A stretch of DNA of 64,000 nucleotides from Plasmodiophora brassicae (GCA_036867785.1 CP145417.1:124001-188000); one strand, 5' to 3'; numbered from the stretch's first letter, positions 41,490 to 52,875 are shown. The notes: generated by a model not told the origin, from the letters alone. Numbers and translations are program-made.

Positions 41490-43039
41490 GAGACAGCTTC
41501 GATGTCGATATCGGAAAAGACGGCCTCGCCTCATTCGCCATATCGACTGCATCGTCCATGACCTGCCGCAGCTGTTCGTTGGCATCCCGTACGTGACCAG
41601 GGGAAAACATGAACAAACACCAGCGCCGCCAGTTATTATACGCCGCGTACAGATTGAGACACAGAGCGTACACTCTGCAAGAAGGCACCGTCAGGCAGCG
41701 CAAGTGGGCCCTTCACTGAATTGTTGATATCTGTACAGTACGGAAAGGGCTCGGTGGAGTGGTATCAGATCAACTGATCTATGGGTCAGACGCAGAGCGT
41801 CCGGAAATGCGCTCGAATTCCTGTGGCTGGAAAGAATCGCATGCTTTGCCCAGTCGTTGAGCCCGTTACGCAGCGTTGCCGCGCTTGCCTTCCTCCCTCG
41901 TCGGGGCAGCGTGTAGGATTTCTCCAATATAGTCAACTCCTGTATCAGAACTAGCTCGATCACAGGCCATACTGGGCCTGTGTCGTATCATGCTGTAGCC
42001 ATGCCAGTGTCAACAGAGGTGTCAGTGAGGGATAGCCAGTGATGCCATGCAGTGACATCACCAGAGTCAGGCTGATGTAGGGAATGAGGCGTAAATAGCC
42101 GGCCCATTTCTACACTGCCTTTCTCCGAACTCATGACCGGAATCAGCATGATACGGGATGATTGATGAGGGATGATTGATGATGCCCAGATGATGACCAT
42201 GCAGAAGGGTAGTGTGAGACTCGGGTGCCAATTATGAGCGCCCACTACTCACTAAAAACCACCTTGTAACCCGATGGGAGAAATCGGTGGAAAATCCATT
42301 TGCGGACACCCCCAGCAGGAATGTCAACCATCGGAATACCTCTGCTAGAAGATCAGATAAACATTCCACCTGCGGAACGTACCTGACGAGGACATCGGCA
42401 GTGGGGCGCTCAACCCACATGGGAGGAGCCCTTGACCACATCCACCTCCGAAGTATCATTCACACGACTCAACGACCGGCACACATGTGCGGGCCCCCAG
42501 CGCTACAGGAGCCTCAATCCCGCGGTGAAGAGGAACTTCGAAGATGTTGCCGAATGCCTCGTGAGAAAATGTGTCAGAACGGCAATCGCTCAATAAGAGC
42601 ACCAATGGCATACTAGGAGCGCCATGGATAGAGATAGCCCAGATATGAGCGAGAATGGCATACTAGCTCACGATAGGAGCGCCATTGATAACCATGGTGC
42701 CGCTATGGCAACCAGGTTGGATAATGCGGTTTCCAATATTGGAGAACCATGATCATGATCATCTGCGTATTGTTCACCATCGAATCAATACGGTCGCGCC
42801 GTCCACGTATATATATATAGGTACCGACGCTAGGAAGAGCGACTTATACTGAAGTCACCTATGCAACAATAATCATGCATTAATGGCGTTCATTGCCATC
42901 ATACCTAGTTGCTGCGTCGCTTCCTCCCTCTGGATGCGGTACTCTTGGTGCGCGCCCGTTTCGCGGTCGGCGGTACCAATTGAGATAACGCCTCGGCATG
43001 CTGATGATCTTCGCATCGGCACCGCTTTTGAACAGTTCT
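41490..43039. other. Single-copy stretch, no recognised gene
   Basis: The first 200 bp contain a minus-strand coding-like stretch (41703-41485, for example MFSPGHVRDANEQLRQVMDD) that seems to continue across the retroelement at about 35950-35860 with an acidic segment, so a host gene may have been hit. Beyond that I see short repeats (GGGATGATTGATGA twice near 42160; AGGAGCGCCAT twice near 42620 and 42680) and an AT dinucleotide run near 42810. No convincing gene is present. Confidence 0.4.
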
Positions 43040-43102
43040 GCTTCTATTGCAGGGACCGCCCTGGACGCGCCCGCCGCCGCTCGACAATGCGACTCTTGAC
43101 GT

Positions 43103-43354
43103 ATGCTGCTCGTCCATCCCTATCTTTGCACCAATCTGACCACGATTACTGCAGCACTGTTGCCCATTCGGGCCATGATCGTGCATCTAGCTGCGCCACG
43201 TCTGGTATGCGGCCTGGATGAGCAACGGCAACGTGCCGTCCGTTGCATGGCACGTTGGGAGCCAACTCACCACATCCCTCGGATCGCCGTCCTTGACGCG
43301 TCTGGCGGCCCGGCGTGGTCGGGCGCTGACGTCGGCGCCGTCAAACGGCGCTGA
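43103..43354 (+). CDS. Small conserved open frame of the R repeat, divergent copy
   Basis: 83 codons ending GADVGAVKRR. It aligns with the frames at 45354 and 51244 across the whole length. It keeps IVHLAAPRLV and the stop, and differs by many substitutions and a four-codon in-frame gap. Preservation of frame through divergence hints at past coding. No family is recognised, and it could be a terminal exon. Confidence 0.3.
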   Translation: MLLVHPYLCTNLTTITAALLPIRAMIVHLAAPRLVCGLDEQRQRAVRCMARWEPTHHIPRIAVLDASGGPAWSGADVGAVKRR

Positions 43355-44057
43355 TTCCCGGAGCCACTACGAGCAAAGCGCGTCCTGCTGGGCGCCTGTT
43401 AACAAGCCCATACGTCCGGACGAACGCACTGCGCCCCCATACCCGGTACGGTTCCTCGCCTAACGCACAGAACCAGGTCATCTAGTATACGTGCTGGGCA
43501 GGACACGCGTGCCGTCTCCCGTCCGTCCAGCATGGGCACCTGCAAGGCAGCAGTCGTCATGCCTGGACGAGACGGGGCGGGGACAACGTCGTGCCGACCT
43601 GCTCGTCAGGTGTGGCGGCGCGCCGATCGTTGCAGTCGTGCGCGTGCGCTCGCGCATACCAGAATCACCGACGCCAGGTGCCGCTACACACAGAACACGT
43701 CGTGCTGGACGCTTGCCCACCAGTCCGACACGTCTGGACGAACGCATGGATTTGGTATGCTGCGTGCCCTATTAATTTGCATAAAGAGACGCGTTCTTAC
43801 CCATGCTGTCAGGACACGTCTGCCGTCACCTGACGAATCCCGTCCAGTGTGAGTCCCTGCAAGCCAGCAGTCCTCGTGCGCCGGATAAACGGTTACGCGT
43901 CTGCACCGACCTGCGTCCTCAGCTACCATGACGTCCTGGCCACCTGACGATCGTTGTAACTGAAGGCGCGCGTCCCTGATCCTGCACCATGTAACGGTGG
44001 AAGTCTTGTCTATCAAGGGCGTCGCCGAGTTTACCTGTTGGGCAGCGCCTTCTTGCC

Positions 44058-44330
44058 GTGTCGGATGTCCAGCAGGACAGCGGCTCCCTGCGCCAGTGGT
44101 CTCCAGTCGACATGACATGCGCCCTTCTGCCTGTAACGGACCACCCGCCGACCTCCATACCAGCATATCGCGCGTTCGAAAAGCGTTCACTACAATCGGA
44201 TGAGGTACTACAGATGGTCCTGGAGTCGGGCGCCTTAGGGAAGCATGCGCTGCAATCGGTGCACGGCGCGCGTGCGTCGTCGTTCGAGAAGTCTAAAGTT
44301 GCCCTCCTTTGTTGGGAGCATGCCGGATAA
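44058..44330 (+). CDS. Hypothetical open frame
   Basis: A 90-codon frame whose second half (EKRSLQSDEVLQMVLESGAL, then HALQSVHGARASS) reads like a helical protein. It is single-copy and not preserved elsewhere. No family is recognised, and it may be part of a spliced or decayed gene. Confidence 0.2.
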   Translation: MSDVQQDSGSLRQWSPVDMTCALLPVTDHPPTSIPAYRAFEKRSLQSDEVLQMVLESGALGKHALQSVHGARASSFEKSKVALLCWEHAG

Positions 44331-44464
44331 GGCCAGATGAGTAGCGCAAACAAGTGGGGTGGGCCAGAGCAATTGGTTTCCTGTGACCCCCATCAAATGC
44401 TTGGCGTCTAGTGCCCGTCAATGCGACAAGGTAAGGTACAACCCGGGCCCAGGCCTTCGGCGGC

Positions 44465-45915
44465 TTGATTGCGCGGCCCGACATCGATCGGGTTCGGGTC
44501 GCTTGTGTGTTGTGGATGGATGACGATATACGTCAGAGTTCGTTGCCATCCCCAGCCCATTGAGCAAAGGTCGGCGCCAATCAACGTCAAGGCATGGGCC
44601 GACTCCGTGGCGGGCGTCGTCGACGCGGCCGACGTCCTGACGACGTCAACAGGGCCATCTGCAACATCCTACACTGTCGGCCGACGACGCTTGTCTTCGA
44701 CATCCGTTGTCCTCGATGGCATGCCGCGCCTGCCTGCTCTGTCTGCGCCCGCGCCGGCGTCGCCGCCGACCAACTGCACGAGCCAATAGATTGGCTGCGA
44801 CCACAACTCGTCCTGCAGGGTGTCTACTGGCGCGCCAGGTACGGCAGGTCTGACATCGTGCACCTGCGGGACAGATGCGAGTTGTCGCCTGGCTCCTGGA
44901 TATCTGGCGTTCTGGACTGGGATTCGCCTGCCGCCGTCAGGCCAGTGTGAAGCCCTGCCGAAAACTGGCCAATGCATCCGCTCTTGTGCGACATGCTGGA
45001 CCATTAACCTACAATCTCTGCTGACATCCCTGGCATTCTGGCAGGCACAGGCTATGCTGGTGAGAATCCTGCCGAGATCCGTGTCACCGCTGATGACCCC
45101 GTGATTCTGATCCTGATCCACAGACGTACCATCAGCCAGGTCCTGACCTTGTTGGAATTCGGGTGACGTTAGTCGTCGCGTAATCCAGTTCCAGCCCTTG
45201 TTGACGTTCACGTGACGACGATCTACTTGAACGACTCCATTCTGGTATGCTGCCCGTCGTTTACCATTAGCAGCGCTTCTGAACGGTTCTGCTTCTATTG
45301 CAGGGACCGCCCTGGACGCGCCCGCCGCCGCACGACGATATGACGCTTGACGTATGTTACTCGTCTATCCCTATCGTTGCCTTAATCTGAGCACGCCTAC
45401 TGCAGCACTGTCGCCCGTTCGGACCATGATCGTGCATCTAGCTGCGCCACGTCTGGTATATGGCCTGTCTGAGCAACGGCCACGTGCCGTCAGTGGCATG
45501 GCACATACAAAGCCAACCCGCCACGTCACTCGGATCGCCGTCTTGCATGTTGCTCCTGACCCGGCTGGCGGCCCTGCGTGCTCGGGCGCAGAGGTCGGCG
45601 CCATGAAACGGCGCTGATGCCCCGGGAGCCACAAGGACCAGAACACGTCCTGCTGGGCGCCCGACAACAAACCCATACGTCCGGACGACGCGCTACGCCC
45701 CCATAACCGGTACGGTTCCTCCTCTAAGGCACAGAACCAGGTCTTCTAATACGTGCTGGGCAGGACACGCGTACCGTCTCCCGTCCGTCCAGCATGGGCA
45801 CCTGCAAGGCAGCAGTCGTCCTGCGTAGGCGAGTCGGGGCGAATTCAACGTCGTGCCGACCCGGCTTGTTAGCTGTGGCGGCACGCCGATCGTTGCAATC
45901 GGTCGCGCGCGCTCC
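44465..45915. repeat. R block, copy 1 (about 1.45 kb direct repeat)
   Basis: The sequence is nearly identical to 50355-51806. Both copies are in the same orientation and flank the K-4 block. It begins TTGATTGCGCGGCCC and ends CGCGCGCGCTCC. It contains the small frame at 45354-45617 and another open stretch (44594-44950, for example YWRARYGRSDIVHLRD), neither of known family. A diverged third copy covers about 43040-43660. Confidence 0.85.
45354..45617 (+). CDS. Small conserved open frame of R block 1
   Basis: 87 codons, ending GAEVGAMKRR. It is nearly identical to 51244-51507, as expected for a young duplication, and aligned in frame with the more diverged 43103-43354. Function unknown. Confidence 0.3.
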   Translation: MLLVYPYRCLNLSTPTAALSPVRTMIVHLAAPRLVYGLSEQRPRAVSGMAHTKPTRHVTRIAVLHVAPDPAGGPACSGAEVGAMKRR

Positions 45916-45958
45916 ACATGCGACCGGACGGGAAGACGGATTGTTGTATCGAACTGAA

Positions 45959-46123
45959 GATATCGTCCAGGCGCGAAGAACCCAGTACAAAGGTGATGGT
46001 CCGGCACTGCCAGGCCGGGGGACGTTGGCGTTCTGCTGGCTGAACCTTCGGTCCTCGGACATGAGACCGAGGCGCCTGCGTGAAAAGCGCGAAGCACAAA
46101 TAAACTAAACTAACTAAACTAAC
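45959..46123 (+). mobile_element. SINE fragment S5 (3' part)
   Basis: Only the last 165 bp of the SINE body and the AAACTAA-type tail are present, starting GATATCGTCCAGG. Upstream, 45916-45958 duplicates a piece of the K downstream sequence (compare 46226-46268). So the 5' loss came from rearrangement, not from a new insertion. Confidence 0.7.
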
Positions 46124-46341
46124 GCGGACGTTTCGGCGTGCCTCACAGTGCACAAAGCAGAGAGTCACTACCGTCACACGATCGATCCACGAAGTTAGGT
46201 AGTGGTAGCCCACAAGGGGCCATTGTCCCGCGTGACATGCGACCGGACAGGAAGACGGATTGTTGTATCGAACTGAAAAGCCCGAGAGAGTAGTGGCCTG
46301 ACGATGACGACAAGCGATGGTGTGCGGGTGACCGAGGAGAT

Positions 46342-48666
46342 TTATCGCCGGGCAATGAAGCCATTGTCCGCAGCATTCTGCTGGAACTCATTGTGCAAAT
46401 CGACCAGGAATTCGTGGACGCTCGGCGGTACGATGCGTTGGGCGGGCTCCGGTGCCGACATGTTGTGCGCTATCATCTCCAGGTGGCAAAGAACGTCGTC
46501 GAACTTGTGGGGAACGTCGGGGCGCCTCCACACCTCGTCCTGAGCACAGGACAGGAAATACGCCGCTGTACGACCCAGGCTCCACATGTCGGAGGCCGCC
46601 GAATAGACGCCGGCGTCCAGCGCTTCCGGCGCGATGTACCCTTGGGTACCGGCGCCGGGTCGCATCTCCACGCCCGTCTGCGGGTCGTCCACACGGCACG
46701 CCAGATCGAAATCGGTCACCCGCCAACCTTGCACGGCGACGCTGTACATGATGTTGTTCGGGTTAATGTCGCGGTGGACAATGCCGGCGCGAGATAACGT
46801 GCCGAGTGCGGCCAAGCCGTCGATAAAGAAGCGCACAAGCACCAAGCCGATGTCGTTAACTGACAACTGCCCGAAATCGACGTCGTCGAGGCGCTCTTCA
46901 ACAAGAACGACGCCGCCGCCGTTGCTGCGCGGCAAGACGATGGACCCGAACAGGCGTGCGACGCCGTCGCCCTGCGAGTCCCGCATGAGCGCGGGCTCTT
47001 CGGCGGCGCTGCCCATCTTCTGTTTGACGGCGAGGTCATCGACGAGCGCGACAGACGCAGCTTGGCGAGTACGACTTGGTCCGTCGGAGCGTCCGCGTTT
47101 GCGCGGTGGACAACCAGATGAACTCGTGCGCGGACTCCCTGCTTTTTTCGCCGGCGTTCGCTGCGAATGCGGCCGCTTCGCCGTGGATGGCCGCGATGAC
47201 GGTGGGGGGCCAAACGATTTCGGATACGGAAACACGTCCTCGACGTCGCCATGCGACAGCATCGCGTGGTAGACACTGGCCTGACGACGCACGGCGTCGC
47301 AAAAGGAGGACAATGAGCGGAGCCGGTTCAGGACGTCGGCTTGTTGCGGCGCCGGATCAGGAGGGGGTCCTGTGCGAGCGACTGCAGCGGCGGCCGATGC
47401 GACGCGATGCACCAACTCCGTGAGGAACGCCTCATTGTCGCGGTCCAACGACTGCGGCGCCTCAATGTCGCTGTAGACACCCTGGAGCTGCACTGCTTCA
47501 TGCGAAGGCGTCCGTACGAAGGATCGCCAGGTCGGGTCGCAGCGAGCAACGAACGACACACGGCCCGCATCGTGGTCGTTATCAAAAATCGGAATCATGA
47601 CAACTGGCTGGAATTGGAACGCGCCGACAAGCAACCCGAACTGGCGCAAGCTGCTCCGTTCGCCGACAGGACGACGTCGAACAGAACCGATGCGTGCAAG
47701 CAGCGTCACCGCCATCATGACGAGCAATTTGCGGAAATCCTTATGATCTTCTTCGTTCCCGACGGCGTGCGCCGATACCTCGACCAGAAGCAGAGGCAGC
47801 TGCCGTGCTCTGGCGACACGATCCTCATCGTTGTTATCCGGAGCCAGCATGCACGCGTAGTCAGCGAACTGCGGGGAGTACCCCTCGATCACGCCGGCCA
47901 TAGACAGCTCCAACACCGACGTCAACAGCGGTGTGGTCAGCGGACGCAGCAATGCGTTAAGGAGCCGGTCCCATAAGCGGCAGTGGAACTGCAGCTCTTG
48001 CCGCGCGCCGCTCAGGGTCGATTGCTGAAACTCGACGACGACACCGATGGCGACCTCCCGACAGTACTGGACGTACTGATTCTTGATGATATCACCACCG
48101 TTGTTGACGTCGAGCGACCGCTTGACCATGCGCGATGGGAACCAGTCTTCGTCTGGCAGCAACGCCATCATTGTGTCGCCGTCTCCTGAGACCTCGTTCT
48201 GCCAGGCGATGCTCCCATACGCGTCACGGTTGAAGTTGGGAACCAGCTGCTGCAGCGCATAGTCTGAGACGACGCCAAATTGCGACAGGGAATACGCCCG
48301 AGACAGGGACGCCAACAGGAACTGATTGCGCTGCATGGACGGCCTCAACTTGCTATACTCGTGGGCGGCGGTGTCGGACGCAGCGGCTGCCAGATCACCA
48401 CGACGGTACTGCGGTGGCAAGGCAGGTATATCGGCAGCGGCCCGCAGTCGGTCGTTGTACATCTGAATCAGCATGTTGGCGTGCTGTTCGGACCGCCGAT
48501 CAGCGGGCAAACCCTGTATCGCTTGACGATACAGCCAAGTTTGGTCCATGTCGACGCGTGGGCTTTCACGATAGACGGCGACGACCCGCATTAGATCATC
48601 GACACACTCGTTGAGCCATGATGACGACGAGGGCGACAGCGGTGCCGACGACGACGATGACGCCAT
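46342..48666 (-). CDS. FunK1-like protein kinase K, copy 4 (intact)
   Basis: An intronless 774-codon frame from ATG at 48666 with all kinase motifs of the family (LAVKQK, HRDINPNN, DFD, APE). Compared with copy 3 it differs at about a dozen sites in residues 60-774 (for example NQFLLASL and GCPPRKRGR). In residues 22-52 alone it differs at eight (VDD for IDE, VY for FG, R for L, IQG for MAV). It is flanked by R blocks on both sides. Confidence 0.85.
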   Translation of the reverse strand: MASSSSSAPLSPSSSSWLNECVDDLMRVVAVYRESPRVDMDQTWLYRQAIQGLPADRRSEQHANMLIQMYNDRLRAAADIPALPPQYRRGDLAAAASDTAAHEYSKLRPSMQRNQFLLASLSRAYSLSQFGVVSDYALQQLVPNFNRDAYGSIAWQNEVSGDGDTMMALLPDEDWFPSRMVKRSLDVNNGGDIIKNQYVQYCREVAIGVVVEFQQSTLSGARQELQFHCRLWDRLLNALLRPLTTPLLTSVLELSMAGVIEGYSPQFADYACMLAPDNNDEDRVARARQLPLLLVEVSAHAVGNEEDHKDFRKLLVMMAVTLLARIGSVRRRPVGERSSLRQFGLLVGAFQFQPVVMIPIFDNDHDAGRVSFVARCDPTWRSFVRTPSHEAVQLQGVYSDIEAPQSLDRDNEAFLTELVHRVASAAAAVARTGPPPDPAPQQADVLNRLRSLSSFCDAVRRQASVYHAMLSHGDVEDVFPYPKSFGPPPSSRPSTAKRPHSQRTPAKKAGSPRTSSSGCPPRKRGRSDGPSRTRQAASVALVDDLAVKQKMGSAAEEPALMRDSQGDGVARLFGSIVLPRSNGGGVVLVEERLDDVDFGQLSVNDIGLVLVRFFIDGLAALGTLSRAGIVHRDINPNNIMYSVAVQGWRVTDFDLACRVDDPQTGVEMRPGAGTQGYIAPEALDAGVYSAASDMWSLGRTAAYFLSCAQDEVWRRPDVPHKFDDVLCHLEMIAHNMSAPEPAQRIVPPSVHEFLVDLHNEFQQNAADNGFIARR

Positions 48667-50354
48667 TGATGATGATGATGCGTTGCGGAATGCGCAATGG
48701 CCAAGTCCGTGGAGCGAGCAGCCTCTCAGAGAACACGCGCGTTGTACGTGGCTTGCAAACTGACGGGACTATGGAAGACGTGGAGTCGGGTCTGGTCCCG
48801 AAATCACGCAACCCTGGATGACTTACATGTCGCTCGGACGCTCCAGGAACGGCCTCATTCGCTCATCGTGCGTGCGCAGCACCGAGGTCGACGCGCACGC
48901 GCAGATGTCCCGTCGGGCTAGCTCCAACAACATGTCGCTGCGATACGCCGACAATACCAGGGTCGGCTCATTTCATGGCCGCCCGACATGCCGTTGTCTT
49001 CATCATCACACGGCAGGTCGTCCCTGACGACGCGCCTGCCTGCACCTGGGTCGACTTCGCCGCCGACCAGTGACATTCCCCAACAGACCCAATACGATCT
49101 CAACACGTCCTGCTGGACGCTTGACTTCGCGCGCGTCATCGAACTCATTAGTCGCATGTAACACGTCGCGTCAAGCACGTCTGGGAGGATGCCCTGCACC
49201 TCGCCGCCGGGTACGAATCGTCGCCTCAGGCACTGACCCAGGCCGTCTAACTCGTGCTGGACAGGGTACGCCTGCTGTCGCCTGCCATCTCCCGTCCAGC
49301 ATCAGCCGCAGCGGGGCAGCGGCGTCCTGCCGGGCCTGGCCGGGTCCAGCACCGCGCTGGCCTGATCCTCAGCGGAGGTGACGACCTGGCCACCCGCCGG
49401 TCGCTGCGATCGGTCTGGCGCGCCCTGACCTGCACCATGCATCGATGTGTGTGCCGAATCACCAAGAGCGCCACTGAGGTCGCCGTCCGTCCGCCTGGCG
49501 AGCGTCGCTTGCCTGTCCTGCAGATCGTCCCGCAGACCAGCGGTGCCCAGCGCCTGTTGCCGCCGGTCGACATGCGAACGCGTGCCTGCCGTCGAAGACC
49601 CGCCGCCATCCCGGCCGTCACATCTTCACTTGTTGAACCGTTCAATACAAGCAGACGAAGTACGTCTACACGTTCGTGTCCCGCGCCTGCATGTCGTCCT
49701 GGCGTCAGCCGGCACCGAGCGGCAGCGTTCGAAGAAAACGGTGCAGGGGGGACGGGGCCCGTTGCCGGGCATGGGCTCCGTCGTCTCCCGCCACCTGCCG
49801 GTCGATCATGGCAAATTATGGCCGATCAGACCACTCCAGCGACGTAAGCAGGTCGTGCATGGCCGCGAGTAAGCAGGTCGGGCATGGCCGCGGGCAGGTA
49901 CAACAGTACCTGTCACCCGATTTCCAGGCGGAGTGAACTTGCCAAGAATGTCAAGCTATCCTCGCATTTCAGTCTTCATGGCGGATGTACACAGCTACAC
50001 GCGCCTTTGTTGTCTTGTCCGCCGATGAAATGACTGTGTATGTTTGGTCTACACTGTCCAAGTATAATTAAAATAATTACTGTAATTACAACATGAATTA
50101 ACGTAATTACGTAATTAAGATCGGCCCAGGCCGTAATTAAACCGCCCTGCCGACATCCCCTGAGTCTGACAGTAGGACGCAAAGCGCCAGTGTCCCGCCC
50201 TGGCCGATTTGGATGGCGAACGAACCCCGTTACCGTTCCACGCAACGACGGTGGTGCCGCACGTGACATGCGTGCGCCAGCGGTTCGATCAGGAGCCGAA
50301 GGTGGATCTTTCAAAATACGTAGCGCACTGGTGTTGGTTGGCTGATCGGATCGG
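48667..50354 (+). other. K upstream region, copy 4
   Basis: It is nearly identical to 33974-35664, including the AT-rich TAATTA patch (50061-50142) and the coding-like segments MAARHAVVFIITRQ and YDLNTSCWTLDFARVIELI. It joins R block 2 at 50354/50355, whereas copy 3 joins unrelated sequence at the same point, so this is a duplication breakpoint. Confidence 0.35.
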
Positions 50355-51806
50355 TTGATTGCGCGGCCCGACATCGATCGGGTTCGGGTCGCTTGTGTTT
50401 TGTGGATGGATGACGATATACGTCAGAGTTCGTTGCCATCCCCAGCCCATTGAGCAAAGGTCGGCGCCAATCAACGTCAAGGCATGGGCCGACTCCGTGG
50501 CGGGCGTCGTCGACGCGGCCGACGTCCTGACGACGTCAACAGGGCCATCTGCAACATCCTACACTGTCGGCCGACGACGCTTGTCTTCGACATCCGTTGT
50601 CCTCGATGGCATGCCGCGCCTGCCTGCTCTGTCTGCGCCCGCGCCGACGTCGCCGCCGACCAACTGCACGAGCCAATAGATTGGCTGCGACCACAACTCG
50701 TCCTGCAGGGTGTCTACTGGCGCGCCAGGTACGGCAGGTCTGATATCGTGCACCTGCGGGACGGATGCGAGTTGTCGCCTGGCTCCTGGATATCGGGCGT
50801 TCTGGACTGGGATTCGCCTGCCGCCGTCAGGCCAGTGTGAGGCCCTGCCGAAAACTGGCCAATGCATCCGCTCTTGTACGACATGCTGGACCATTAACCT
50901 ACAATCTCTGCTGACATCCCTGGCATTCTGGCAGGCACAGGCTATGCTGGTAAGAATCCTGCCGAGAACCGTGTCACCGCTGATGACCCCGTGATTCTGA
51001 CCATGATCCACAGACGTACCGTCAGCCAGGTCCTGACCTTGTTGGAATTCGGGTGACGTTAGTCGTCGCGTAATCCAGTTCCAGCCCTTGTTGGCGTTCA
51101 CGTGACGACGATCTACTTGAACGACTCCATTCTGGTATGCTGCCCGTCGTTTACCATTAGCAGCGCTTCTGAACGGTTCTGCTTCTATTGCAGGGACCGC
51201 CCTGGACGCGCCCGCCGCCGCACGACGATATGACGCTTGACGTATGTTACCCGTCTATCCCTATCGTTGCCCTAATGTGAGCACGCCTACTGCAGCACTG
51301 TCGCCCGTTCGGACCGTGATCGTGCATCTAGCTGCGCCACGTCTGGTATATGGCCTGTCTGAGCAACGGCCACGTGCCGTCAGTGGCATGGCACATACAA
51401 AGCCAACCCGCCACGTCACTCGGATCGCCGTCCTGCATGTTGCTCCTGACCCGGCTGGCGGCCCTGCGTGCTCGGGCGCAGAGGTCGGCGCCATGAAACG
51501 GCGCTGATGCCCCGGGAGCCACAAGGACCAGAACACGTCCTGCTGGGCGCCTGACAACAAACCCATACGTCCGGACGAACGCGCTGCGCCCCCATAACCG
51601 GTACGGTTCCTCCTCTAAGGCACAGAACCAGGTCTTCTAATACGTGCTGGGCAGGACACGCCTACCGTCTCCCGTCCGTCCAGCATGGGCACCTGCAAGG
51701 CAGCAGTCGTCCTGCGTAGGCGAGTCGGGGCGAATTCAACGTCGTGCCGACCCGGCTTGTTAGCTGTGGCGGCACGCCGATCGTTGTAATCGGTCGCGCG
51801 CGCTCC
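50355..51806. repeat. R block, copy 2
   Basis: A direct repeat of 44465-45915 with few substitutions. After 51806 the sequence becomes single-copy and the block mosaic ends. Confidence 0.85.
51244..51507 (+). CDS. Small conserved open frame of R block 2
   Basis: 87 codons, nearly identical to 45354-45617, ending GAEVGAMKRR. No family recognised. Confidence 0.3.
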   Translation: MLPVYPYRCPNVSTPTAALSPVRTVIVHLAAPRLVYGLSEQRPRAVSGMAHTKPTRHVTRIAVLHVAPDPAGGPACSGAEVGAMKRR

Positions 51807-52329
51807 TGCCCTGCACCGTTTCTCGATGGTGGGGCTTTCAAGCGAGGACGTCGTCGAGCATCCAGCGGGGCGTCGGAGCCCAGGGCCCCTTGCGGCCGGT
51901 CGACTTACGAAGGCCTGCCTGGCGTCGACGACCCGGCCGTCGTCAGCCCTGCCGGGCATACCGCGTCAACCAGGCGAGTTCAGCACCAGTCGGTGATGCC
52001 GTCGCGCGCGTTCAACAACACTGTAGATTGTCCTGGCGTGTAACGACGCGACCCGCCGTCAGCCCTGCCGGGCGTACTGCCACCATATGTTTTCAATACA
52101 AACAGACAATGTTGGGACGCGCGTACGCGAGTCACTGGAGATCTGCCTGGCGCCTGGCGGCTCAGAACGGCTATCATTGGTCAAGTGGGCACACGTCGAC
52201 GATTGAGAGTGGCGACGTCGCCCTGGGCAGCTTACCTAAACTGCAATCGGTCGCATGCGCCCCTGTTTAGGAAAATGCATCGATGGCAGAGCTTCCAGCC
52301 CTGCAGGACGTTTAGCACGAGAGCGGCTG
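51807..52329. other. Single-copy stretch, no recognised gene
   Basis: A plus-strand frame is open from about 51890 to 52270 but has no recognisable features. A 12-bp word (GTCAGCCCTGCC) recurs at 51945 and 52059, suggesting a small local duplication. Nothing else is seen. Confidence 0.3.
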
Positions 52330-52674
52330 TCAGTGTCCATGGCCGTCGAAGACGTAATCTGCCTCGTACTGCTCATACACGTTGCACACCCAGTTAACGT
52401 TCTGGGCAGCGCTGACGGCGTTCATTTCGCGAAGGAGTGACAGCAGGAGATCCGACGCAGCACGAGGTGGTTGCCTTGAGTACATGAGGGCGTTGAACGC
52501 GCGGGCGCAGGGCGCGTCGCCGCCGGTCACCTTCCGGAAAGCTCGGCAACGTCGCATGATCTGGACCGGCGCGATCGCGTAGCAGATGTTGAGACAGCGC
52601 TTCGTGCCGCGCTCGTAATTCAGTATACCGTTCGGCAACAAGCGATCCGGATCCAGTTGCTGTGGCACGACCAC
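52330..52674 (-). CDS. Hypothetical protein, 114 aa
   Basis: An open frame from ATG at 52674, with balanced composition and helical segments (ARAFNALMYSRQPPRAASDL, LLREMNAVSAAQNVNWVCNV) and a tail EQYEADYVFDGHGH. Third positions are GC-rich as in known host genes. No family is recognised, and an upstream exon is possible. The opposite strand reads less like protein. Confidence 0.4.
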   Translation of the reverse strand: MVVPQQLDPDRLLPNGILNYERGTKRCLNICYAIAPVQIMRRCRAFRKVTGGDAPCARAFNALMYSRQPPRAASDLLLSLLREMNAVSAAQNVNWVCNVYEQYEADYVFDGHGH

Positions 52675-52875
52675 GTGTCAGATGGGCTAGCGCGAAAGTA
52701 AATACAGCACAAACTGGCGGAGCGTTCTGTGGACGGTCGGAATCGTCATAGCCGACGGGCGGCGACTCAGGTATAGTCTGATTCCAGGCAGTGTGTCATA
52801 CCGGGAAGTATTGTCCCATCGCACAACTGTTCGTATAACATTCTGCGGATGAGCGTCCTGTGAGTTGACGTCGGC

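Noticed and set aside
44669-45211. 180-codon minus-strand frame in the R block
   Set aside because: Kept open in both young copies, but with no recognisable feature, and the plus strand is also open; near-identity of the copies gives no evidence of selection.
1-51806. Polinton or other capsid-bearing DNA element behind the repeats
   Set aside because: No polymerase B, retroviral-type integrase outside the LTR elements, packaging ATPase or capsid gene was found. The repeats are segmental duplications of host genes.
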